A DNA stretch of 64,000 nucleotides from Corbicula japonica. Lineage: Eukaryota; Mollusca; Bivalvia; Venerida; Cyrenidae. Shown here piece by piece: positions 41,320-52,700 of this stretch. A model generated the notes under the pieces. That model was not told the DNA's origin. It saw nothing but the letters and a program-made list of their open reading frames with translations, and ran no database searches. The stretch's first letter is position 1. Every line of letters begins with the position of its first letter. The DNA lies in assembly GCA_038501625.1 (NCBI GenBank), contig JAZAYU010000356.1, forward strand, positions 1 to 64,000, given 5' to 3'. Position numbers and translations under genes: made by a program.

Positions 41320-43240
41320 TGTTTTTTAAACAAATTTGAAGGTATATTGTGCAGTTTTTTTTTAAGTAGGGCCAATTTTACTTTGAAAATTTTTGTTTAA
41401 CTTTTAGTGACCGGAAATTATCAGCACTAATTTTTTTTGACTTGGGAAGTTAAGTTCAGGCGATAGCCGGAAGTGATCCGGAATAGACCATGTTGGGGTG
41501 ATCTGGAACTACGTATTTTTAGTATTTTTATTGGAAATAACGCAATTTTACGTCTTATTCTAAGTTTACTAATTTATATATTTATTTCAAATGCAAATGC
41601 TTGTTTCTTAGACCGTATTGAATTATTATGGAAAAGTTGCTAAAGTATGACCAATTTTTCCTTGTCAATACTTTTGTTAAGTGACCGGAAATTATTCAGA
41701 CGTACTGTTTTTGACTAGGAAAGTAATGTTCAGGCGAAACCGGAAGTGATCCGGAATAGAACATGTAAGGGTGATTCAGAACTACCCATTTTGTGGTTTT
41801 TAATTGAATTTAACGAAATTTCTTCATTAACCCAAACTTAAGACTTTGTACTTGTACTCCGAATGCAAGAGACTATTTGTTTGACTACACTGAAACCCCT
41901 TTAAACCGGAACCCCTTTAATCCGGAAACCAATTTAAAATGGACAAATCGTCCGGTCCCAAACTTTTTACTATATAAATCACCCCTTTAATCCGGAAACC
42001 CCTTTATTCAGGAAACCGGACAAGAATTATGGCCCAAATTGTATTTGCCCATTACAAAACACCCCTTTTAACCGAACAAGATTCTGGTCTCAAAGAATTG
42101 TTCATGTTAACATGGAAACGTACGGTCCATTAAAGAATGAAGAAGTTTAATATCATTAAAAATGTACACCTGTCAAAAAATGAAGTTAATCAATATTGTT
42201 GTCCTAGAAAGTTTATTTATTCACACCTTTATGAATTTATGTATGGCTAGGGCATGTCATGTTTTGCCATAATTGCTGTGACAACAAACTTAGTTTATTA
42301 AATGTCTTTCCACAACTGATTAAATTATGACATGTGTGATATTTGGCATTGGAAATCTTGTCCAGTTGTCAAAACCCCTCTTATCCGGAAACCCCTTTAA
42401 ACCGGAAATTTTATCCGGCCCTGACCTTGTCCAGTTTGAAGGGGTTTCAGTGTTTTTCGAAGAATTACGGAGCAGTTGCTAAAGTAGGATCATTTTTCCT
42501 TACAACTGACTATTAGTTAACTTTTTATGACAATAAATTATTCGAGCTAATTATTGGACTCGGGAAGTAACGTTCAGACGATCGCCGGAAGTAATCCGCT
42601 ATAAATCATGTAGGGGTGGTCTGAACCATCTCATTGTTGTAATTTTTATTATTTTTTAATTAATTTAAAGTATTTCCTTTTTTTATCACATTTAACGTTT
42701 AGTAACTGAATTCCAAATGCACGTGACTGTTCCATTGATCGTTTTGGAGGACGATGGTAAAATTGTTAAAGTTGGCCCAATTTCACCCTGAAAATCTTTG
42801 ATTATCGTTTAGTGTTCGGAACATATTCGGGATTGTTGTTTTTGACTTTGGCGGTAGTGATCCAGAATAAACGATGTTGGGATGAAACGGAACTGTCCAA
42901 ACACATTTTTAATTAAACGATTTTTTTCATATACTCTTGTATTTTATACCGGATGGGATAAACCATGTTTAAGTACACGGAACGCAGTCAAAACGCATCA
43001 CTTAATACCTAAATGGGTGTATTTATGCAAGCTCTATTTTTATGTCCGGCAGTAGCGAAACTTCTTTACAAGAATATGGTACAGTTGCTAAAGTAGGACC
43101 GTTTTTAAGGTTTACTTTTAGTGATAGGTAGTCATTCTGACAATTTTTTGGACTCGGGAAGTAACGTTCAGGCAAAAGTCAAAAGTAATCCGATACGGTG
43201 ATCTGGAACAACCATAAATGGATTTGGACAAGTAATAACC
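41320..43240. repeat. Diverged tandem repeat of about 276 bp, five units
   Basis: GGAAGTGATCCGGAATAGA with GGGTGATCTGGAACTAC recurs at about 41470, 41743, 42585, 42853 and 43170. The spacing is about 275-280 bp except where a 567-bp element interrupts (41887-42453) and at the last, more decayed unit. Other shared blocks are GTTGCTAAAGTAGG and GGGAAGTAACGTTCAGG. Confidence 0.75.
41887..42453. mobile_element. 567-bp fold-back element with ACACTGAAACCCCTT ends
   Basis: The inverted ends ACACTGAAACCCCTT/AAGGGGTTTCAGTGT extend imperfectly to about 25 bp, and several inner AACCCCTTTAATCCGGAAAC blocks repeat. End sequence and TCCGGA content resemble pogo/Tigger-type non-autonomous elements; that affiliation is inference. 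A clean TA duplication is not obvious. Removing it restores the 275-bp spacing of the host tandem repeat. Confidence 0.7.
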
Positions 43241-44467
43241 TTTGTTAATCATCGAAAAAATATTAGTAATCTATGGGTTGCTTTGTTTAATGTCGTGTTT
43301 TTGTACATTAATTTAAATTTGTATAATTTTGTTTGTGAACGGCCTAGGTTGAATTTGCGGACTAAAAAGCCCTGTTTTGTGAATTTATTTTTTGAATATA
43401 ATTAAGTCCGGTATTGATGATAATATGTATGATAATTTCACTTGTTTTTAATTTCACAAGGTCTACAGTGTTAAGAAACTTGTCTTTTTGTGAAGTTCCG
43501 TCTGGTAATATAATTTTGTCAGCGTGCCCTTCATATAATTTTAAAGTTATATTATTTAACTCGGCTTTTCGGCTGCATCAAGTTAGAATTTTCCCACAAA
43601 TAGAAGAATGGCTTAAAGTTCATCCTTCTTGTCCCTCGGTGGCGATATTGCGAAAAAAACCTCAAATTTTCACAATGCCTAAGTAAAAACAGACCTATTG
43701 CTATTGACACATATTTTAAAACTCTTAGCACTATTTTTCAGCACTATCTGTACGGCAAATAACGAGATACATACACAATTAAACAAAATTAATGCAGCAG
43801 AAAAGGAAAATTCTTAGTGTGAACGACTGGTTAATATTGCCTCGTACGTGCGATACTTGTTTAACAGAGAACAAAAGAATAAAATTAAATTATGTAAAGC
43901 CCATAAAGAGACACTTGAATCGAAGATTCAATATTTCATGAGAATTCAGAAGGTGTTCAGTACCAACACTCAACACCACTCCATCTTTAACAAATCAAGC
44001 GCGCCTGATCCCTTCACCGAAAATCAAGCACAGCTTTATTTCGGTATCCTCCTAGTTAGGACTTGTCAGCGGAGATGATGGATTGTCATTTGATGGGGGA
44101 GAGATCAGAGAGATGGTATCTTGTCCAAAGTATGGGCCTTCAATACACACTTTGAGGAGTAAAGGACTCGTATCTCGCACTCAAGTGTTTACCCCTCAGA
44201 TCTAGGCAAATAGCTGTCAAGTGTACCCCACTCCCGGCTCTGTTACCATACAACCGATACAAGTCGCAACATTCGAATAATACACATTTTCTTTAAAAAC
44301 GCGAGACCTTCCAAACTGGCTTTTTTAATATTGAAATATACAAAATTCCCTGTATCAAAAACTGTTTTTTTGGCCTTTTTTTATTGGTAAGTTTGGGCTT
44401 AAACCCTGAGAGGTCTCATTTGCAACGTTCGACGGAATTTAGCCTGTTGTTTTTACTACCTTAAACA
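43241..44467. other. Non-coding stretch
   Basis: Two open plus-strand stretches (43414-43686 and 43848-44078) carry no motif, splice signal or codon preference strong enough to call. Confidence 0.4.
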
Positions 44468-44705
44468 TTTAACCCCTTGCTGCATGGGATAACAATGTTT
44501 TCCCATGCGCGAACAGTAAAATCTGATCAACTGGCACAGCTGATCTGATCATGATCTTCACAGTTCGTTTTTAAATTCATCGGATTATTACTTAATCAAG
44601 AGGGGCCATGTAGATCCAAATCAGAAGGCATGGATATGCCAGCTGATCCAGATCTACGCTGGTCGCACACGCGATAAAACCCGTTTATATGGAGAAAAGG
44701 GTTAA
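44468..44705. repeat. TTAA-type fold-back element, CATGGGATA subtype
   Basis: TTTAACCCCTTGCTGCATGG to ATGGAGAAAAGGGTTAA, near full length. Confidence 0.8.
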
Positions 44706-44803
44706 ATCGTCCTCTGAAAGTCACTTACGTTTGCGCCGTTTTCACAATTGCCAGAATTTTTAGAACGTGCTCACAACATTTTATACTGAGTGGAAATGGC
44801 TAA

Positions 44804-44962
44804 TGAAGCGATTTATTAGGCAAAGATACATAGTAAAGAAAATCGATAAAATAATAGATTATAGAAAAATTGAGGAAAACTCTCTAAATACCAATGTTCT
44901 GAAGAGTCCTGAAGTAAAATTTGGAATTTTTACGACAAAATTTTAAAATTTGCTTCATAAAT

Positions 44963-45011
<49 letters not shown>

Positions 45012-45041
45012 GAGAGCGAGCCCTTTTTGAAGAATATGAAA

Positions 45042-45079
<38 letters not shown>

Positions 45080-45082
45080 CAT

Positions 45083-45124
<42 letters not shown>

Positions 45125-45365
45125 CGATTTATTAGGCAAAGATACATAGTAAAGAAAATCGATAAAATAATAGATTATAGAAAAAATGAGGAAAACTCTC
45201 TAAATACCAATGTTCTGAAGAGTCCTGAAGTAAAATTTGGAATTTTTACGACAAAATTTTAAAATTTGCTTCATAAATAAAATGAGAGAGAGAGAGAGAG
45301 ACAGACAGGCAGACAGACAGAGAGAGCGAGCCCTTTTTGAAGAATATGAAAATTATTATTATTAT

Positions 45366-45429
<64 letters not shown>

Positions 45430-45460
45430 TGTTGTTGTTGTTGTTGTTGTTGTTGTTAGT
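44804..45460. repeat. Duplicated block of five microsatellites
   Basis: A unit of about 320 bp (starting GCGATTTATTAGGCAAAGAT) is present twice, at about 44810 and 45124. Each copy carries (GA)n, (CAGA)n, (ATT)n and (AGT)n in the same order; the second adds (GTT)n. The unique parts are almost identical while the microsatellite lengths differ. Confidence 0.9.
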
Positions 45461-46582
45461 TAGCATGTTTTTTATGAAAACTAAGATCTTCGAACATTCC
45501 TTATCTGATTACAACAGACTTATTTCTAAATATTTAATCAATGCATAAAATTTTCAAAAACGAAAGTCAGTCATAACTCTGGGAAATTAACAGTATTTTT
45601 TTTTTAATTTACACAGATTTTTAAATAGATTCAAATTCACAATATCAAAAAGAAAAAATGATGTTATAATGCATTGGCATAAATGACATTTTTCTTGCTG
45701 ACCCTTAGTTCGGTTTAACTTGGATGCAAATGAAAGAGCGAGTATGAGTCGCCCTGGAGGCAACGGAAGCTTCATATTGGTGCTTTGTTGGATATTGTAC
45801 CCACGTGACATCTGAAATCGGAAACCGGTGTTTACATAGAAAACAGCCGCTCAATGTCTTCGCAGTAACAATGAGTGAAAACACGCGTTTATGGAACTGT
45901 GAAAGGTTGAAGAGAACAGATAATTATCGCGATAAATTTAAATACATCTTAAAAACCTAATGACAGGCTTTATAGTGCTGTTAGCCCCAGGTTCCAAACT
46001 TGTTCATAACCATTCTGAGCGATCTCGAAATCCTTCGTACCAGAGCAAATATTGTCAAGCTTTTTTTCTTTTCCCAGAACGGAAAGTAGTAATTGCAAGT
46101 TAAAATCTATTCATTATTGACAAAGAAAATTTAGCATTTTCTCGAAAGAAAACAAAAGAATCAGAGGTGATAATTTGTATTTGACAGTTACTCGAGAAGC
46201 TCGCACATGGGTTCATGTAGTTACGATTTTTATCTAATACCTATGAGTTTTAAATATTTTTATCGCATTTCTTAAAAAAATTCTATAACCAACAGTACTA
46301 AAGACACAACAGAAAGAATGGTTGCGGTTTAATCAACAGTTAACCTAATATTTTTCTAATATTAACTTTTACAATAACAAATTAGTTTTGCACACTTTCA
46401 TCCTTAATGGTGCATTTAAACTTAATGTCACCACCAACCGTTATTAAATTGGTCAGATCAAGGATTAAGATAGCAGGGTAAAATGTTAACTATTTTCTCT
46501 TGTATAAACACAGCACCCTCACCACACAGGGTCGGAGTCTATCATGACGGGAAGCCAAGTCTTTAGAAGGCCGTTTTTATCT
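45461..46582. other. Non-coding stretch
   Basis: No exon or repeat structure was recognised. Confidence 0.4.
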
Positions 46583-47000
46583 ATATGTGTAGTGTGTAAC
46601 AATGCGAAAGTTTGTATACATTATAAAAAAAATTACTTGAAGATTCCATACATGGTCCGCCATAATATATATACTAGCCCAAATTTCTAAACCGCTACCT
46701 AATATAAGTGGAATTTTCTAAGTCATCTTGTACTCTATTCTAAAGAAATGTTTTAATAAAATAATTAATTATTATATTTTAATAAAATAATTTAACTGAT
46801 GTGTGTGTCTGATATTCATTATTTTTAATCCCAATTTTCTGTAGAATAGCTTACAAGACGATTTAGAAAATTCCACTAATATTAGGTGGCGGTTTAGAAA
46901 TTTGGGCTTGTACTCGTATATGTTATGTGTAAGTTTGTATACATTTTAAAGCTTTTTGACTTTTTGCATGACCGCCATATATATGTTATGTGCTTATATT
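46583..47000. repeat. Fold-back element of about 400 bp
   Basis: The left block (TTGTATACATTATAAA, GCCCAAATTTCTAAACCGC, GTGGAATTTTCTAA) is mirrored by the right block (TTAGAAAATTCCAC, GCGGTTTAGAAATTTGGGC, TTTGTATACATTTTAAA). The centre has two tandem TTTTAATAAAATAATT pieces. Confidence 0.8.
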
Positions 47001-48828
47001 GCCACATGGGTCTCAGACCTATTGGTTTTAATAAAACTTGTAATCTTAATTCGTAGATTGCATGCAGGCCGGAAGTGGTTTAAAATGGCGTGCGATATCC
47101 AAGAAACGGTATAGTTTCTTGGAAATCTTTAGCATTTGGATGCAATAATTGTTTCTGATGATAAAGAAATTAGTGTTTTATAGTATGGTTGACAGGATTT
47201 CATCTGGCACAACCTACTGACGAACTTGTGATGCGGCGCGCATATTCTGTTTACTTTTGCGTTTCGAACAGAACGGTGAATTTTCAAAAATTACTTCGGT
47301 TGTTTCGGATAAAGGTTTGTTAACACCGGCACTTCCAATAAACATATTTCAACGAACCAATAAGGTGTTATTTCGCTCAAATATTAGGGGTCCACTGAGA
47401 GCTAGTAAGAAATACTTTCTGGTTTAAATAATGGGTTATAGTTTTTACCATTTTTCCGTTTCAGGTCTTTCAACCATATAAGTCTATTTTTAAATGAAAA
47501 TCTATATTTGCGCTTTAAAAATAAAAAAAATATTGGTTTGATGAAAACTACACAGATACCGGTGTACACTGCCAGTTATATACAATTTATCCGACACAAA
47601 TGTTTTAATGTGGTTTTAACATAAAACAGGAATATTCCTGCATAAAACCACTAATTTCATGCACATTCCACTTTCTACATGTTGACAAACATGCACGTTT
47701 TTCAAAGTATATATTCGCCATTAAAGTTGGCTGCTTTGAAGACATCGGTTTAAAATATTATTAAGACGTTCGTTAGTTGATGAGTCATGAATATCCTCCT
47801 GTCTTAATGATGAAATAAATGCAAATGTTGGTCTTTCATCATACTTGGTTGTCAACTGAAAATATTACTACAAAGACAGCGTTCATATCGGTAACCAGCT
47901 AACGGGGCTCCGGACACGCCCATACACAAGATGTAAAATTTGAAATGAAATTGCTTCTAAACAAGAAAGTTTGAAAACGACATAAAATTGGACTTCAAAG
48001 GTTTTATATAAAATGTCGAGCGTCTGCAGATGGATTTTTACTACACATTTTTAAGTTTTCATATGTTGCTCTTAATTCATCTCTTAAGCCATAGACATTC
48101 TATTTATTTGTATTTATAATAAAACGCAGCTTCAAACGATTGCTAGCAAATTTAATTCCGTTTTAAGGAATATACAGCGGATGTAGGCAGTGATGGCTCG
48201 GTACAGGGTAACTTACTATATTCAGTAGCGAAGAAACACAATTACTAGTAGTGTGGTAAATTGTGATTCTGCATCGAAACTGATAATCTTGCGTTTATAT
48301 TGAAATATAAACCAAGAAAACATATCTTTGGTGAATTGTAAAAAAAACACAGCAATTAATTTAAATCTATCTATTCTGAATAGCAAAAGAAATAAGTGCT
48401 CGGAAAACACTCAAAATCTCCACTTCATAATTTGGGGAAGTAGGCGGTTTATATAAATGTGTGTTATTTTATATTTTAATTAAGCGCAGTTGGAGCAAAG
48501 ATGTAGTTGATGATGCATTCTGTGACGCGTTGCACGATGACTACTGGGATTGTCGAATGCTTACTAGACAAATAAACTAAAAACAACATGTTTCTAAAGT
48601 ACGGAAAATTTCAAGTATTATGCGCTTGCGGTTTCAACATTCTACAGAATTGGTAAAAATGTTGAGTCTCTCCGAAACAGCATTGTTAACGTTCTGTGTT
48701 TTAATGGCAAACTCTTGTTTACAGTAAGAGCCACTTTTGTCAAGCTATTGACTTCCGGCTTCTTCTCACTGTGTAACATTTCTGTATAAAGCAACTTTCT
48801 AAGAGCATTTTTGTGTCAATTTTCCCCG
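47001..48828. other. Non-coding stretch
   Basis: No supported exon was seen. Confidence 0.4.
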
Positions 48829-48965
48829 TCATTTAATCCGCGGCGGGACGGCTAAGTTGTACATGTTCAGCGTGTTACTCTCGCTCTGTACTTCCTTTTC
48901 AGCGTTCACGAGCGCGTGTCGTAATTCTCTTCGATTGTCGGGTACTCGCACAGCGTGCAATATTC
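48829..48965 (-). CDS. Unidentified possible terminal exon
   Basis: After a candidate acceptor TTCTGTTCAG (AG at 48967-48966), 45 codons stay open to a TGA: RVPDNRRELRHALVNAEKEV, then QSESNTLNMYNLAVPPRIK. The charged helix-like segment followed by a proline-bearing tail looks protein-like, and the DNA is richer in CpG than its surroundings. Just upstream, an ATG-started 27-codon frame (49068 down to 48985) contains PPDLLIKQEVDADFEL, also protein-like but in another frame. No family was recognised. A basic-zipper end is one possibility; a conserved 5' region of an opposite-strand gene is another. Confidence 0.3.
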
Positions 48966-49560
48966 CTGAACAGAATCATTTCTACAGTTCAAAATCGGCA
49001 TCGACTTCTTGCTTGATCAATAAATCTGGAGGTGTTTCTTCGTTGACAGAAAATCGGATAATCATCTATATATTTGATATACATGTTTTAGATCATCCAA
49101 CCACCGCAATCATTCAAAAATGTAACTTACCAAAAAAGTTTTAAAGAAGAGGCTTGTGTAAGTTAGATTTGAAAGATGTAAAAGTTATGAAAATCTTGAT
49201 GGAGATGACGTAACTTACATTAATGAATTTAAACAAGTAATTTTGAGGCTGCGCTCGAAATGTTATAAATTAATTGAATTGAGTAAGAAATACTGTTTAT
49301 TTCCACTTATATTAAAATATTAAAGTTTTGCAGTACTTTAAACCGATTTTATTGTTTCTTTAAAGGGTAAAGAATATATTTCCGGCAATTATGTCGTGTA
49401 AGTCTTTGCAAGCGGTCCCGGTAATATGACACATATATCGGAAATATCAAAAATCATACAACTCACAATTTATTAGTTATTGTTATTTTTCCTTCAGTTT
49501 GGCAACGGGTTTTACAAAGTAAATTAGTTCACTTCCTGTGTAATATTTTCTTTTTATTAG

Positions 49561-49715
49561 GGGACTGTACTGTAAAGGATGAAGCGAAGTACAAGAATTA
49601 TCTTTCGCTGACCAGAGACAAGTTGAACGATCCGGTCCGCAATTTTCGTTCACTATTAAATAAGCTTGAAGACAGTTTTTATTTCCCCAAGAGACGGATT
49701 TTACACCTGTGTCGG
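49561..49715 (+). CDS. Unidentified internal exon
   Basis: It is preceded by a T-rich acceptor (TTCTTTTTATTAG) and followed by donor GTGAGA. Between them 51 codons are open: DEAKYKNYLSLTRDKLNDPV, RNFRSLLNKLEDSFYFPKRR, then ILHLCR. Both other frames hit stops. It is a charged helical segment with no recognised family. Neighbouring exons were not found within reach, so the gene is either long-introned or a fragment. The opposite-strand candidate exon at 48.9 kb lies about 600 bp away. Confidence 0.45.
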
Positions 49716-50903
49716 GTGAGATACGGAAATTGTTATTGTCTCCGTTAGAATTAAAGTCAGATCATCAAAACGTGAGCGTCATAAATTTCCGCATTGTTAC
49801 CATGATAACTTTGCTTCATTAAAGGTTTTAGCCACACTTAAAAATTTCTCGCATCACTTTCCGTTACTGTAATAAAACTCGGAAGCTGAATGAGTTAATA
49901 TGTTCCTGGCCTTACTACCAGCGAAGCAATAATTCTCCCTGGTGACGTTTGAACAAATCGAAAATCAAAGCCAAGTTACGATGTGTGAAAATGCTAATTT
50001 CGAGATGTCCATAAGTCACCGCAGATTTAGGATTTTATTGAAATATTTCAACTGCCTTAAACATTTAATTGCATTGTGAATGATTTATCTCGGAAATTAA
50101 GAATGTTACGAACGTCGTGGAATGTTTAAAAATTTAGTATTGCGCGCTAATAAGGCGAAATCATCAGCGGCTCTTTTACAGCCAGGGAAGAACCAAGATT
50201 GTCTGATAACAATTATTCCAATGAAACAAATTGAAGACTCCATGCAGATAAAAAAAATACTAGAAACTAAAAAATACAGAGACATCTCAATATACTACAT
50301 TATATGAGCAGTTATGAAAATGTAAGATTGTAATTTGATATGTATGTAAAAGCACAACACAAAATATCACAACAATTTTAATACAGCTGATTATATTTCA
50401 AGAATAAGCAGAACAGAAAAAATCGTAAGAATCAGGTTCGATAACTATAAACAACAGGATTTATAACATTAGAACAAAATTAATAAGTTTATTAACCACA
50501 TGATTTATAATTAATTTTGACAAGAATATGAATAGATGTGGAGATTTGTAGTTTATAAAGAGTCTTAGGAAACTTTCGGGGACACGCATACCTATAATAC
50601 CTACAAGTAAAATGGGCCTTTTTAAATGCGCAAAGAGCAAAAATATATGTAAAGGGTTTAAATGAAAATCTGTAATTTTTTTCTATCTAAATAGTTTTAT
50701 ACTGATACGCTACAGAACTGAACTGTGCATGTTACGAGAAAACGCCTTAAACTTTACAATCATGAATTTAAGTAGTCAGCCTGCCTTGGATAGCAGTAGT
50801 TTTCGTCTAAGATGACAAAAATCAAATCTGATTCATGTTATTTGTTGTTGAGACTTAAGCAAATATAATTACCATCTACTTTTGACTGTCAAAGTTTTGC
50901 ATT
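49716..50903. other. Non-coding stretch before the retroelement
   Basis: No supported exon. An open 61-codon plus-strand frame at 50122-50307 has no motif. Confidence 0.4.
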
Positions 50904-51412
50904 TATTTTAAAAGAGTACTATTTTGTATTGAATGTAGTATAATTATAATAGTACCAGTAGCGCTGATCAAATATTGTTGAGTGCAGTTACTCATTTTTG
51001 TATTGGTAACGACAATCCGGCAAGGATAAAGTACTGGTATTGCCGTTTAATACTGTACTGTGCTGGATATTCACGAATACTATTGTAGTACATTAGACTT
51101 TGGACAGTGCTGGTAAAAATAATTCAGAAGAGTGAAAAATAACAAACTCATCGTTAATGGGATAAGGCCGCGATACGTTTATTAATTGTAAACATGGCAC
51201 ATGGCACATACAATGTGAAATGTTACGAATAGCAAGTTATAAACAGTAATAAGGATGGCTTTTAAATATTTGAACGAATTATTTCTGATTTTGATAATAC
51301 CCATCGTGAACTGTATTCCAGCCAAGATGCAAAGATATACAGTAGAAAGAGAAATCGGACCCCAGCCAAGATGCGCAGCCATCCGATTCCTCTTCCTCGA
51401 GATGGGTATTTT
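50904..51412 (-). repeat. B2 terminal repeat of the Ngaro element
   Basis: About 509 bp, matching B1 once B1's insertion is removed. It contains GATAAGGCCGCGATACG and CCAGCCAAGATGCGCAGCC. It keeps the undisturbed GAATACTATTGTAGTAC where B1 is interrupted. Confidence 0.85.
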
Positions 51413-52484
51413 TAATTATGGCAGAGCATATATCGAAATACCAGGTTGTGCGAACAAAAAAGTTCAATCTATTATTTTTATTTTATTACATTTTATTTAT
51501 TATTTTCACTTTTATTATTTCGTAAGAACTTTCTTACGTTTATTTTTGTTTTCGTTTGGGTTGGGATCAGTCGCTTTTGATTGACAATATTTTTACATCC
51601 CAGGGAGCAGCCAGGACTGTTTGTTGTTGTTTTTTTCTTTGTCCAAGGAGGGTCTTCACCAATAATTTTTATATTGGGGACCCAAAGTTGCTGTTAGAGG
51701 ATTAGCAAAGGCATTTTTTTAAAATATTTTATTTATTTATTTATTTATTATTTTATTTTTTGCGAGCCTCGACACACGCTCATCGAGACGTGCTATGTAT
51801 AGGCCGAGAGAACGCACTCCCTGGACATATAAGTGCAAGGCTGCTCTGTGGGACAAGGCTGACAACTTTCTTTTAAGTGTCTTGGCCGCCTCTAACAGCT
51901 TTTAGGGTAAAGAGTTATGTTTACTCTTACCTCCAATATAAACTATGGTTGCGTCATCCCAGCTAAGATGCAAAGCAATTTAGCAACCATAGCTAGAATT
52001 TTTGACGTTATGCATGAACGTCATCTCGAAGTAAGCCAAATCTTTAAAGTTTTTTTTTTGTAATGTATTGCTTTTAAGGTGTATCGACTAATGCTCAACC
52101 ATTTATTTATATAGTATGAAAAGCCATCATCGTAACTATAAAAGTTTCGGGTAACATTACACGTATTCGCGACAAATGTCTGTACAGCAAATGGGTAATG
52201 CCTATTACCACTACACAACAGTTTATAAAATCCAAACACTGACTTGGTAATATATATTACCAGTGCTTCGAAAGTTCCAAAAGTTCATTTCCGCAAGTGG
52301 TTGAGTAGCTGAACCGTCTTGACTAGCAATTGGCTTTTGGCTGGTAATTAGGTCATTTTGGCAGGTTTCAGCGTGACTCGGTGCTTCATGGTGTTATATA
52401 TTTCATTAGTTTCCTGAAACACAAAAATTCTCGCAGCAGTATCTGTTACATGTATTACAAAATTAAGGGAGGGATGGGCAGGGG
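51413..52484. other. Extra 1.07 kb between A2 and B2
   Basis: In the standard layout A2 and B2 abut; here unrelated sequence separates them. It includes a (TTTA)n tract near 51725 and a non-repetitive block (GAGCCTCGACACACGCTCAT, then GGCCGCCTCTAACAGC). No terminal repeat was recognised, so it may be an insertion or the scar of a rearrangement. Confidence 0.6.
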
Positions 52485-52700
52485 TTGAAAAATTGCGAAT
52501 TGTCGATGTTGACCGTTTGGTGTCCAAATTAAAAAGAAAGCCCCAGTAGAGATTATGAATGATTTTGAATTATATGTAAAATACTGGACGAATATCTCGG
52601 ATCCTTGTCGTCTCAGAAGTGGACTGTAGATAGCCGAGTAGCAGTGGTCTCTTTAAAATAAATGACATTTATTTGTCTAAAACTACAACATAAATGTGAT
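52485..52700 (-). repeat. A2 terminal repeat of the Ngaro element
   Basis: About 216 bp, near-identical to 57632-57855, which has small indels (an extra GCAT near 57705). It directly abuts B1 at 52700/52701, reproducing the junction expected of a circular intermediate. Confidence 0.85.

Noticed and set aside
44930..45139. Leucine/isoleucine-run frame on minus
   Set aside because: It is a translation of the (AGT)n, (ATT)n and (GA)n microsatellites.
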